36,969 bases of DNA. Source: an uncultured Subdoligranulum sp. GTDB taxonomy: Bacteria; Bacillota; Clostridia; Oscillospirales; Ruminococcaceae. The notes below the pieces were generated by a model, which saw only the letters and a list, made by a program, of their open reading frames with translations, searched no databases and had not been told where the DNA came from. The stretch is from positions 1 through 36,969 of the forward strand of contig CAJFFY010000022.1 of NCBI GenBank assembly GCA_904374465.1. Direction: 5' to 3'. A program made the translations under genes and the position numbers. Below, piece after piece: positions 21,133-29,001 of the stretch. Within the stretch, counting starts at the first letter, position 1. Every line of letters starts with the position of its first letter.

Positions 21133-23541
21133 ATGAACACTGTGCTGAAAAAATCCCTGGGAAAATGGCCCGCTGCGGGATGGGCGTTCTGCCGGCAACA
21201 TACCGTGGCAGCCGTGGGACTGGTGGCGGAAGCGTTGCTTGTACTGTGGCTTGTGGTCGCACTGTTTGCGCCGGTGGGGAATGTGGTGATTCCTGTGGAG
21301 GAATTTCTGACCACTGCCCCGGCGGAGAGCGGTTTGCAGATGGAAGAAGGCGGCCTGGTCATCCCGGAACAGCAGGCAGCCGATGAGAGTGCGGAAAAGA
21401 CGGGGGAAGCAATGCTGGTTCTGCAATCTGCCTCCCATGCGGTTTCGCCCGGTGCGTATCTGGTAAAAGTACAATATGGGATGGACTCCACCTCGCCCAG
21501 CGTGCAACCGGTCGTGCTGAATTTGCAGACGGCCAACATGACCAACCTGGTACAATCGGAAGGCGTGTTGCTGGTGGGCGGAAGCACCACCATGGAAGGA
21601 CGCGCCTGGATTCCTTTCGGCGCACGTGTCACCGATCTGCAGGTGCAGCTTTCGGTGATTGGCAGCAAAGCGGTGACCATCCAGAGCATCACGCTGGAAG
21701 AGCAGCCGGTTTACCGTCTGATCCGGCTGTTGGGGGCAGTGCTGCTTCTGGCGGCACTGGACTGGCTGATTGGGCAGGTGGCCGTGGCTACCGCCAGCGC
21801 GGACCCCACGGTTCGCCGCAAGCAAAAGGTGCTTCTTGTGCTGGGGGGCATCGCGCTGCTGGCCTGTCTGCCCTTCTTTACGAACTTTTTGCGCACTGCG
21901 GATGATTTGCGCTTCCATCTGACCCGGATTGTAAATGTGGCTCAGGAGCTTAAAAACGGGCAGTTCCCGGTCCGGATGTACACCGGAATGCTCAACGGGT
22001 ACGGATATGCAACACCGCTGTACTATTGCGATCTGTTCCTGTATCTGCCCGCGATTCTGTACAATTGTATGTTGCCCCTGCAGTTCTGCTACCAGATCTA
22101 CGGTGTGCTGGTGACAATTCTTACGGTTGCTGCCTGCTATTACAGCATGCGGCATATCTGTGGGGAGGAAAAAATCTGCCTGACCGGTACGGCGCTGTAT
22201 GTGCTGTCTGCGTACCGCCTCAGCAATATGTTCGAGCGGGCTGCGGTGGGGGAGTACACCGCCATGATTTTCCTGCCTTTTGTACTGTGGGGGATCATCA
22301 ATATCTACACACGGGAAAAGCCGTCCCTGTGGGATACCATGCCCCTCATTGTGGGAATGGCCGGGCTGGTCATGTGCCACGTGCTTTCCATGGAGATGGT
22401 CTGTCTGTTCCTGGTGGTGTTTGTCCTGACGGCAGCGGGCAAGACCTTCCGTGCCGGGCGGGTTTGGGCACTGGTACGCGCTGCGCTGGTGACCGTTGGC
22501 CTGGGCGCGTGGTTTCTGGTGCCGATGCTCCACTCCATGATGACGCAGGATGTTTCGGTGACGGGCCGCTACAGTACGGATTTTCAGCCGAATGGCAGTA
22601 CGCTGTTTGAGCTGCTTTCTCCTGTGCCGCTGCAGGAAGTCTCGGTCAACGGTGCACGCACGGTGCTGGGGCTGGGCACACTGCTGGCGCTGGTCTTGGG
22701 GTGCGGGATCCTTTGGCAGCGCAAAGCGCTGCGGCTGCAGGACGGTAAGATGCTGCCGATCCTGGGGTACAGCGTGGCGATCGGTTCACTGGCCATGGTG
22801 TTCTCGCTGCAAATTTTCCCCTGGCATGTGATCTTCAGCCGATTCGAAAATACCCCCATCCACAAGATCCTTGGCATGACACAGTTCCCGTGGCGGTATC
22901 TGTGCATAGCCACGGCGCTGTTTTCTCTGGCGGCTTTGGCAGCGCTGGCACTGTTGCAGCAGGTAAACCGGCGCAGGTGCAATCAGGCGATGGCAGTCTT
23001 GCTGGCGGGTGTACTTTTGTACGCAGGGGCATTCTATATCCAAATCGGTGCAGATGATACCTGGAGCGGGCAAAAATATCAAGCCTCAGTATCCGACAAT
23101 CTGTGGGTGTCCGGCGGGGAATATCTGTTGCCCGGCGACGTCGATTACTATTATGCGCGCCCGCAGCCGCAGCAGGAAAGCTTGCTGGTAAAGTGGTACG
23201 AAAAAACCGACGGCGTGGCGCATATCACGCTGGAAAATACCGGGGATGCCGAAGCCTCGGTGGTGTTGCCCATCAACGATTACGGCAACTATCAGGCGGT
23301 GGATGCCGAAGGTAAGGTGCTGCCGCTCACCACGTCGGAAAACTCTTTGCTGGTGCTCACCGTACCCGGCGGTTACAACGGAGCTGTCTCGGTGGCGTAT
23401 CGGGAGCCGATGCTTTGGCGCATGGCGGAACTGATCTCGCTGGTTACCGCTGTGGCGCTTTGCGTTGCCGCGATGTGGGGCCGGAGCAAAAAGAAAAAAT
23501 CACAACAACTGGCGGGCAATCTGACGGGCCAGGGCCGGTAA
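21133..23541 (+). CDS. Large multi-spanning membrane protein (YfhO / PTPS-related GT-C-like)
   Basis: This 802-aa protein has a first transmembrane helix at about 24-47, an extracellular beta domain (about 50-185), and then about ten more helices to about residue 620. An outer C-terminal domain (about 640-760) and a last helix before a KKKK tail follow. The loop TADDLRFHLTRI after the third helix and the following NGQFPVRMY resemble polytopic GT-C-type proteins annotated as '6-pyruvoyl-tetrahydropterin synthase-related'. A role in glycosylating a surface polymer is plausible but unproven. Start 21133 (after AAGGAAAGG) is fixed by the promoter overlapping the ATG at 21100. Confidence 0.75.
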   Translation: MNTVLKKSLGKWPAAGWAFCRQHTVAAVGLVAEALLVLWLVVALFAPVGNVVIPVEEFLTTAPAESGLQMEEGGLVIPEQQAADESAEKTGEAMLVLQSASHAVSPGAYLVKVQYGMDSTSPSVQPVVLNLQTANMTNLVQSEGVLLVGGSTTMEGRAWIPFGARVTDLQVQLSVIGSKAVTIQSITLEEQPVYRLIRLLGAVLLLAALDWLIGQVAVATASADPTVRRKQKVLLVLGGIALLACLPFFTNFLRTADDLRFHLTRIVNVAQELKNGQFPVRMYTGMLNGYGYATPLYYCDLFLYLPAILYNCMLPLQFCYQIYGVLVTILTVAACYYSMRHICGEEKICLTGTALYVLSAYRLSNMFERAAVGEYTAMIFLPFVLWGIINIYTREKPSLWDTMPLIVGMAGLVMCHVLSMEMVCLFLVVFVLTAAGKTFRAGRVWALVRAALVTVGLGAWFLVPMLHSMMTQDVSVTGRYSTDFQPNGSTLFELLSPVPLQEVSVNGARTVLGLGTLLALVLGCGILWQRKALRLQDGKMLPILGYSVAIGSLAMVFSLQIFPWHVIFSRFENTPIHKILGMTQFPWRYLCIATALFSLAALAALALLQQVNRRRCNQAMAVLLAGVLLYAGAFYIQIGADDTWSGQKYQASVSDNLWVSGGEYLLPGDVDYYYARPQPQQESLLVKWYEKTDGVAHITLENTGDAEASVVLPINDYGNYQAVDAEGKVLPLTTSENSLLVLTVPGGYNGAVSVAYREPMLWRMAELISLVTAVALCVAAMWGRSKKKKSQQLAGNLTGQGR

Positions 23542-23721
23542 CAAGGCCCGATCCAGGTCGGTGGTGGCGCTCAGGCGGGCCAGTTCCTGCCGTACCCGCG
23601 GAATTTTACGCACCGGAATGCCCAACCGGGCCAGTTCGGCGGCGGTTAACGGGGCGGATGCCTGGGAACTGCGCAGCCGCTGCATTGCCAAAGGATTGGT
23701 ACTCCACACAAATCTTGCCAT
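23500..23721 (-). CDS. 73-residue basic protein of unknown function
   Basis: ATG at 23721, after CAGGAGGT, encodes 73 residues beginning MARFVWSTNPLAMQRLRSSQ and ending RQIARQLL. It is Arg/Ala/Leu-rich, predicted helical, strongly basic, with no signal or membrane segment. Its 3' end overlaps the tail of the convergent membrane-protein gene by 42 nt. A TATAAT -10 on the minus strand (23781-23776) supports independent expression. I know no family. The ORF could partly be a GC-rich artefact, but the good RBS and promoter argue for a gene. Confidence 0.58.
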   Translation of the reverse strand: MARFVWSTNPLAMQRLRSSQASAPLTAAELARLGIPVRKIPRVRQELARLSATTDLDRALLPALARQIARQLL

Positions 23722-23775
23722 GATACAGACCTCCTGACAGGACAAAATCACAGAAAACCGGGGCCCTTTTCTGCT

Positions 23776-23805
23776 ATTATACCAAAATTTTAAAATAAGT
23801 GTTTA
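23776..23805 (-). promoter_or_regulatory. Candidate promoter of the 73-aa gene
   Basis: On the minus strand TAAACA (23805-23800), 18 bp, TATAAT (23781-23776). The -35 overlaps the -35 proposed for murC on the other strand. Confidence 0.55.
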
Positions 23806-23830
23806 TTTTGTGCAGGAAAAATATTATAAT
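23802..23830 (+). promoter_or_regulatory. Candidate promoter of murC
   Basis: TTTATT (23802-23807), 17 bp, TATAAT (23825-23830). The start would be near 23837, giving a 60-nt leader with a T-run just before the GAGGTG ribosome binding site. Confidence 0.6.
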
Positions 23831-23896
23831 TAGAGGGAATTCAATGTATAAAAATGCGCCCGATGGGCAGCAATTGTTTTTTTGAGGTGACGACCG

Positions 23897-25264
23897 ATGG
23901 TGTATAGTATCTTTGATCCCAAACTGCTGGAAGGCGTCAAGACCATCCATTTTATCGGCTGTGGGGGCTCCGGCACCTATCCGCTGATCCAGATTCTGCA
24001 CAGCCGTGGCTTTGCCATCACGGGCTCCGATGTGGAAGAAACCAAGAACACCGAGGCGGAACGTGCCCTTGGTGTCAAAGTGACCATCGGTCATGACGCC
24101 GCTAACCTGGGGGATGCACAGTTGGTCGTCTACAGCGCCGCCATTCATGATGACAACCCGGAACTGAAAGCTGCCAAGGCACGGGGCATCAAGGCAGTGG
24201 AACGCAGTGTATTGCTGGGGTATGTGAGCCGGATGCATCCCCAGAGCGTCGGTGTTGCCGGTACACACGGAAAAACCACCACCACCGGCATGATTACCAC
24301 CATGCTGGAACTGGCCGGTCGGGACCCGGCCGCCGTCATTGGCGGCAAACTGCCCTTGATCGGTGGATACGGCAAGGCCGGCAGCGGGCAGAGCGCCGTC
24401 ATCGAGGCCTGTGAATACCATGAAACCTTCCTGCATCTGACCTGCGCGGTGGGGGTAATCCTCAACATCGATAACGACCATCTGGAATACTACGGCACCA
24501 TGGGGCAGCTCAAACTTGCCTTCCAGAAATTTGCACTGCTTTCCCGCAATGTGGTGTTCAATATGGACGATCATAACACGGTGGACGTGGTCAACTCCAT
24601 TGACCGCCCGGTGCTCAGCTTTGGTATCACCGAGGACGCCCGGTTCCGTGCCACCAACGTGGCGGAGTACAAACCCGGCTTTTATGAGTTCGATGTGATC
24701 GAACTGGGGGAACCCTTTGCCCATATTCGTTTGGGTGTGCCGGGGTATCATAACATTTACAATGCACTGGCCATGTGCTGCTGTGTACGGCCGCTGGGCC
24801 TCAAGCCGGAGGATGCCGTCCGTGCGGCGGAGGCCTTCCACGGCACCGGTCGCCGTTTCGAGATCAAGGGCGAGTGCAATGAGGCCGTCATTGTGGATGA
24901 CTATGCCCATCATCCCACCGAATTGGCCGCCACCATGAAGACCGCCAAGGGCATGGGATACAACCGTGTGATTGCCGTACATCAGCCCTTTACCTACAGC
25001 CGTACCAAAATGCTGATGGATGATTTTGCCCAGGTGCTGCGGCAGGCCGACCAGGTGGTGCTGCTTCCCATCATGGGTGGACGGGAAACGGACGACGGGT
25101 CCGTCACCTCGGAACAACTAGCCGCCAAGATCCCCGGCAGTGTGGTGGTGGATGGCCTGGAAGGCGCTGCCAACTGGGTCAAACAGAACGCCGGCAAGGG
25201 TGATCTGGTGGTCTGCATGAGTTGCGGCGATCTGTACAAGGCAGCAGACATGATGGTGGAATAA
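23897..25264 (+). CDS. murC: UDP-N-acetylmuramate--L-alanine ligase
   Basis: This 455-aa Mur ligase adds L-Ala to UDP-MurNAc in peptidoglycan synthesis. The N-terminal Rossmann domain has IHFIGCGGSGTYPLIQIL (17-34) and GSDVEET. The central ATP domain has AGTHGKTTTT (121-130), EACEYHETFLHL, and ILNIDNDHLEYYG. The C-terminal domain has GTGRRFEIKG and VDDYAHHPTE. The glycine loop reads GCGGSGTYPL instead of the more common GIGGxGM, but all catalytic residues are present. A monocistronic unit is likely: own promoter and a terminator 10 nt after the stop. Confidence 0.95.
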   Translation: MVYSIFDPKLLEGVKTIHFIGCGGSGTYPLIQILHSRGFAITGSDVEETKNTEAERALGVKVTIGHDAANLGDAQLVVYSAAIHDDNPELKAAKARGIKAVERSVLLGYVSRMHPQSVGVAGTHGKTTTTGMITTMLELAGRDPAAVIGGKLPLIGGYGKAGSGQSAVIEACEYHETFLHLTCAVGVILNIDNDHLEYYGTMGQLKLAFQKFALLSRNVVFNMDDHNTVDVVNSIDRPVLSFGITEDARFRATNVAEYKPGFYEFDVIELGEPFAHIRLGVPGYHNIYNALAMCCCVRPLGLKPEDAVRAAEAFHGTGRRFEIKGECNEAVIVDDYAHHPTELAATMKTAKGMGYNRVIAVHQPFTYSRTKMLMDDFAQVLRQADQVVLLPIMGGRETDDGSVTSEQLAAKIPGSVVVDGLEGAANWVKQNAGKGDLVVCMSCGDLYKAADMMVE

Positions 25265-25274
25265 ACAAAAAGCC

Positions 25275-25309
25275 AAAGCAGGCTATCTGTGGATAGTCTG
25301 CTTTTTCTT
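25275..25309 (+). terminator. Terminator of murC
   Basis: AAAGCAGGCTATC (25275-25287) pairs with GATAGTCTGCTTT (25292-25304), one G-T pair, loop TGTG, then TTCTT. Confidence 0.9.
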
Positions 25310-25378
25310 GTGCCTCTACCCATTTGCGGCAAAATGGTATATACTAATCCTATATTCTGAAAAAAGGAGAAACCAACT

Positions 25379-26614
25379 ATGAACCAGCAGTATCTGCAAT
25401 TGTATGCGGATTTTATCGTCAAGGTGGGCGTCAATGTGCGGCCCCGCCAGAATTTTATTGTGCGCTGCCCGGTCACCATGCCGGACTTCGCCCACGCCTG
25501 TGTGCGCGCCGGGTATGAGGCCGGTGCCAAGCAGGTCATCGTCCGGTGGGAGGATGATCAGCTTTCCCGCCTGCATATGGAACTGGCCCGGGAGGAGGAT
25601 CTGTGCAATCTGAAGCCCTACGAGCTGCGCAGCTACCTGGATTACGCCGAGGACCCGGATGGCTGCTGTACGCTGGCCATCCATGCCGAAAATCCCGAGG
25701 CACTGGCCGGGCTGGACGCCGGTAAGGTCAACCGGGTCAACCTGGCCCGCCGCACCTTCCTGAAACCCTGGCAGGAATACACCATGAATGATCGTGTCCA
25801 GTGGTGTGTGGCGGCTGTGCCGGCGCCGGGCTGGGCGGCCAAGGTCTTCCCGGAACTGCCGGTGGATCAGGCCATGGAAAAACTGTGGGAAGTTATCTTT
25901 GACGTCTGCCGTGTCTCCACCGGGGATCCCGTCACCGCCTGGAAAGAGCATGTGGCCAAGACGGCCGCCCGCCGTGACCAGCTCAACGCCTGGAATCTGG
26001 ATCGGGTGCACATCACCAGCGGCAACGGCACCGATCTGACGGTGGGGCTGGCCCAGGATGCCACCTGGGAAGGCGCTTCTAGCAAGTCGGAAAAGGGGAT
26101 CGAATTCATTGCCAACGTGCCTACCGAGGAAGTTTTCTGCGCGCCGGACCGCAACCGTGTGGACGGTGTTGTGTACGGCACCAAGCCCTATGTGTACAAC
26201 GGTCAGCTGATTGAGGGCTGGCACGTGACCTTCAAGGATGGCCAGGTGGTGGAACACGGCGCGGAAAAGAACGCGGGCCTGCTGGCAGAGCTGCTTTCCA
26301 CTGACGAAAACGCCAACCGCATCGGTGAAATTGCGCTGGTGCCCGCCTCCAGCCCCATCAACCGGAGCGGTGTGCTTTTCTTCAACACGCTGTTTGACGA
26401 GAACGCTGCCTGCCACATCGCTTTTGGCGCGGGGTATCCGACCAATATCAAGGGCGGCGCAGCCATGACCCGTGCCCAGCTGATGGAAAAGGGCCTCAAC
26501 GATTCCGCCATTCATGAGGATGTGATGATCGGTGCTCCGGACAGCCAGATCACCGGCATCACCAAATCCGGCGAGGAAGTGACCATCTTCACCGACGGCG
26601 AATGGGCTTTCTGA
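25379..26614 (+). CDS. M29-family aminopeptidase (AmpS/PepS type)
   Basis: This 411-aa protein belongs to the thermophilic aminopeptidase family M29. The N-terminal domain (about 1-200) is Rossmann-like (YEAGAKQVIVRWEDDQLSRL). The C-terminal catalytic part has the metal-binding residues of the family in NVPTEEVFCAPD, GEIALVP, FFNTLFDENAACHIAFG and NDSAIHEDVMIG (the E, E, H, H and D residues). It is a cytosolic, cobalt- or zinc-dependent peptidase releasing N-terminal residues. The ATG at 25379 follows AAAGGAG by 8 nt. A TATACT lies at 25342-25347. It ends at a bidirectional terminator. Confidence 0.93.
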   Translation: MNQQYLQLYADFIVKVGVNVRPRQNFIVRCPVTMPDFAHACVRAGYEAGAKQVIVRWEDDQLSRLHMELAREEDLCNLKPYELRSYLDYAEDPDGCCTLAIHAENPEALAGLDAGKVNRVNLARRTFLKPWQEYTMNDRVQWCVAAVPAPGWAAKVFPELPVDQAMEKLWEVIFDVCRVSTGDPVTAWKEHVAKTAARRDQLNAWNLDRVHITSGNGTDLTVGLAQDATWEGASSKSEKGIEFIANVPTEEVFCAPDRNRVDGVVYGTKPYVYNGQLIEGWHVTFKDGQVVEHGAEKNAGLLAELLSTDENANRIGEIALVPASSPINRSGVLFFNTLFDENAACHIAFGAGYPTNIKGGAAMTRAQLMEKGLNDSAIHEDVMIGAPDSQITGITKSGEEVTIFTDGEWAF

Positions 26615-26636
26615 TTTAGATTTCGAGATAGAAGAA

Positions 26637-26679
26637 AACAGTCCCCGGACCACCTGCTGTGGTCCGGGGACTGTTTATT
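26637..26679. terminator. Bidirectional terminator between the aminopeptidase and DUF2812 genes
   Basis: A perfect 17-bp stem (26637-26653 with 26659-26675) around CTGCT. The plus strand continues TATT, the minus strand TTTCTTC. It ends two convergent genes; its 3' arm includes the last base of the minus-strand gene's stop. Confidence 0.9.
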
Positions 26680-27862
26680 GGGCGTTGGAAAAAATATCGG
26701 CGAAGATGGGGACCAGTTGCTGAAAATCCGTCGTATGTTCCGAATCAGTCCAGAAGACACTCATCACACGGGAGTCTTTGCACAGAATGAGCTGCCGGAA
26801 GGCACCGTTTTCGCTCCGATAGGCCCAGGCGGCATCGATCCCCGGCAGGGTGGGCAAAGGTTCGGGCAGGTCTGCATACGGTTCGTGGGTTTCGTGCAAC
26901 TCACCGGCCAGCTGTTGTGCCAGCCGGGAAAACCGGGTGTTATAGTAAGTCACCGCCATGGTGGCGTCCAGAATTACCTGCCCGTTCTGGGTGATCTGGC
27001 CGCTTTCGTAGTAATGGTAAATGGCAGGTGCCAGCAGGGTGTGGCGCAGGTCAATGGTATTGCGGCCCAGGTCCTCGTCGGGAACCAGAGTCCCTTCTGC
27101 CAGGTCCGACAGGGTGGCGAAGGGGAGAGGTTCATGATAGTTGGAAAGTTGGGTGGCGCGGCTCGGCAACAGCACCGAGCCCAACAACAGCAGGAACAAC
27201 AACCCGGCGGAGCAGCGGGCCAGGTTTACCAGCAGACGATGTATTCTGGCGATGGGACGCCAGTCCTTTCGATGACGGGGCGGAAGGCCTTGCCGCAGGC
27301 GGTGGCGGAACCGAAAAATGCTGTACAGATTCCGCCCGGCGAGCAGCAGGATGGACAGGCAAAACAGCAGATACAACAGGCACAGCAGGGGATCTTCCAC
27401 CAGGGAGGAGAAAGGAAATTCCCAAAAAGAGCGAGATACAATGACGGGCAGCATCATCAGTTGTGCCAGAAAGTTGGAAACGGCGGTGCGCACCGCCATC
27501 TTCAGGCTGATGGCCTGGATGGCCGGGTCGGTATGAAGTTCCGGGGCGTGGGGGTCCCGGCAGCAATAGAAGAAAAACTCCTGCCAGGAGCAGACAAATT
27601 CCCAGCCCGCCGCGGCATACAGGTCGGTTTCTTCCTCCCCGGGGGCGGAGGGCGCACTGAACAGAACACTTCCTTTCAACCGGGCAGCGGTGATCCGGTA
27701 GCGCACGACGCGGGGAATGTCCCGGCGAAAGCGGGCGGTGTACAGGCCCCACTGTTCCAGAAACAGTCCCCGGGCGGCTTGGTCGGTCAGCCAGCTCTCG
27801 CAGGCCTCCACGTCATAGCACGGGCAAGGGATCTGACGGGTGACGGTATCCTTCCTCTTCAT
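26675..27862 (-). CDS. DUF2812-containing membrane protein
   Basis: This 395-aa protein starts with a cytosolic DUF2812-like domain (about 1-110), including ESWLTDQAARGLFLEQWG and YAAAGWEFVCSWQEFFFY. Hydrophobic helices follow at about 130-145, 157-178 and 213-230. The C-terminal 150 residues have no helix and are probably on one side of the membrane. Proteins of this family are very often encoded beside a PadR regulator, as here. Their function is not established. The start at 27862 follows AAAGGAGGG and overlaps the PadR gene by 50 nt, so the two are co-translated. Confidence 0.82.
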   Translation of the reverse strand: MKRKDTVTRQIPCPCYDVEACESWLTDQAARGLFLEQWGLYTARFRRDIPRVVRYRITAARLKGSVLFSAPSAPGEEETDLYAAAGWEFVCSWQEFFFYCCRDPHAPELHTDPAIQAISLKMAVRTAVSNFLAQLMMLPVIVSRSFWEFPFSSLVEDPLLCLLYLLFCLSILLLAGRNLYSIFRFRHRLRQGLPPRHRKDWRPIARIHRLLVNLARCSAGLLFLLLLGSVLLPSRATQLSNYHEPLPFATLSDLAEGTLVPDEDLGRNTIDLRHTLLAPAIYHYYESGQITQNGQVILDATMAVTYYNTRFSRLAQQLAGELHETHEPYADLPEPLPTLPGIDAAWAYRSENGAFRQLILCKDSRVMSVFWTDSEHTTDFQQLVPIFADIFSNAQ

Positions 27863-28208
27863 CGCGTTGCCCTCCTTTCGGCAGCGTGGCGGGGGCGGTC
27901 ATCCGGGCGCGGTCGGCATCCGCCAGGCAGCGCTGCAATCGGGCGCGCTCGCCTTCGTAGGCAGCCTTTCCGGCGGCGGTCAGCCGATAGTAGCGCTTGC
28001 ACCCCACAGTGCCGGCTTCGGTCAAAAAGCCTTCTTTCTCAAAGCGGGCCAGCAGGGTGTAAAGGGTGGCGGGGCCCAGCCGCACAGCCCCGCCGGAAAT
28101 CTGTGCGGCAAAGGCGGTGATCTCGGCACCACAGGCATCACCGCGGGTCAGGGCCATCAGCACATAGAACATGGACTCGGTCAGATTCTCCAAAGCTTGT
28201 TTGGGCAT
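27813..28208 (-). CDS. PadR-family transcriptional regulator
   Basis: This 131-aa protein has the PadR winged helix: LENLTESMFYVLMALTRGDACGAEI (helices 1-2, residues 6-30), VRLGPATLYTLLARFEKEGFL (recognition helix and wing, about 42-62), and the YYRLTAAGKAA strand/helix. The C-terminal part is short and acidic/basic. PadR proteins mostly repress their own operon. The ATG at 28208 follows GAGGTG; longer in-frame extensions run into the promoter and are rejected. It lies in a two-gene operon with the DUF2812 gene, which it may control. Confidence 0.9.
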   Translation of the reverse strand: MPKQALENLTESMFYVLMALTRGDACGAEITAFAAQISGGAVRLGPATLYTLLARFEKEGFLTEAGTVGCKRYYRLTAAGKAAYEGERARLQRCLADADRARMTAPATLPKGGQRDEEEGYRHPSDPLPVL

Positions 28209-28223
28209 GGAAACACCTCGTAT

Positions 28224-28271
28224 AACGATATCGTTTGATGATATTGTAAAACGATAAGCACTCTGTGTCAA
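28224..28271 (-). promoter_or_regulatory. Promoter and candidate PadR operator
   Basis: On the minus strand TTGACA (28271-28266), a 17-bp spacer and TACAAT (28248-28243) form a near-consensus promoter. The perfect 12-bp palindrome AACGATATCGTT (28224-28235) begins at the predicted start (about 28236). A related AAACGATAA (28249-28257) sits in the spacer. Binding by the PadR protein to both sites is inferred. Confidence 0.72.
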
Positions 28272-28343
28272 GAAAAACAGCTGCCCTTTTGCAAAAAATG
28301 GCCTGGAAAGGCGCTTTTCCGGCGGCTTTTTTGGCGGCAGGGG

Positions 28344-28372
28344 TTGCAATTTCCTAAACGGTGTGGTATATT
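28344..28372 (+). promoter_or_regulatory. Promoter of the rimP-nusA-infB operon
   Basis: TTGCAA (28344-28349), exactly 17 bp, TATATT (28367-28372). The predicted start is near 28379, 80 nt before rimP. Confidence 0.78.
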
Positions 28373-28398
28373 TCTATTGTTCGATGATGATTTTATTG

Positions 28399-28430
28399 GA
28401 AAGTGGGCCGTCAAGGTCCGCTTTCTTTTT
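28399..28430 (+). terminator. Leader terminator ahead of rimP-nusA (candidate attenuator)
   Basis: GAAAGTGGGCC (28399-28409) pairs with GGTCCGCTTTC (28415-28425), 11 pairs with two G-T, followed by five T residues. It sits between the promoter and rimP. In B. subtilis, NusA controls its own operon by stimulating termination in the leader, so the same feedback is plausible here. Confidence 0.72.
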
Positions 28431-28458
28431 ATGATAGGGAAGAATAAGGAGCGTTTGC

Positions 28459-28950
28459 ATGGCAAAACAGCAAAACAGCGGCGGTGCGGCCAAGACGGTG
28501 GAAGCACTGGTGCGCCCCACGGTGGAGGGCATGGGCCTGCGCCTGTGGGATGTCCGGTTTGAAAAGGAAGGCCCCGACTGGTTCCTGCGCGTGCTGATCG
28601 ACCGGGGCGAACCGCTGGATACCGATACCTGCGAAGCCGTTTCCCGGGCCATTGACCCGCTGCTGGACGAGGCTGACCCCATCGACCAGAGCTATTACCT
28701 GGAAGTGGGCAGCCCCGGTCTGGGCCGCAAGCTGACGCGTCCCGAGCACTACGAGGTGCTGCGCGGCCAGAAATGTGCCGCCCACCTGATCCGTCCCGAC
28801 GAAGCGGGGCGGCGGGATCTGGCCGGCATTCTGGAAGGTCTGGATGCTGACGGCAATGTGACGCTGCTCGACGGGGAAGTGCGCTATACCTTCCCGGTGA
28901 AAGCCGCCGGTTATGTGAAACTGTGCGACGATGAAGACCTGTTTGGCTGA
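28459..28950 (+). CDS. rimP: Ribosome maturation factor RimP
   Basis: This 163-aa protein is RimP, needed to mature the 30S subunit. The N-terminal alpha/beta domain has VEGMGLRLWDVRFEKEGPDWFLRVLIDR and the conserved DPIDQSYYLEVGSPGLGRKLTRPEHY segment (about 74-99). A C-terminal SH3-like barrel follows. It is the first gene of the classical rimP-nusA operon. A weak GGAG-like site precedes the ATG at 28459. It ends 51 nt before nusA. Confidence 0.95.
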   Translation: MAKQQNSGGAAKTVEALVRPTVEGMGLRLWDVRFEKEGPDWFLRVLIDRGEPLDTDTCEAVSRAIDPLLDEADPIDQSYYLEVGSPGLGRKLTRPEHYEVLRGQKCAAHLIRPDEAGRRDLAGILEGLDADGNVTLLDGEVRYTFPVKAAGYVKLCDDEDLFG

Positions 28951-29001
28951 AAAAGTTCTGTATTTGTGTACTGAAACCTATATTGGGAGGAAACCGTAAA
29001 A

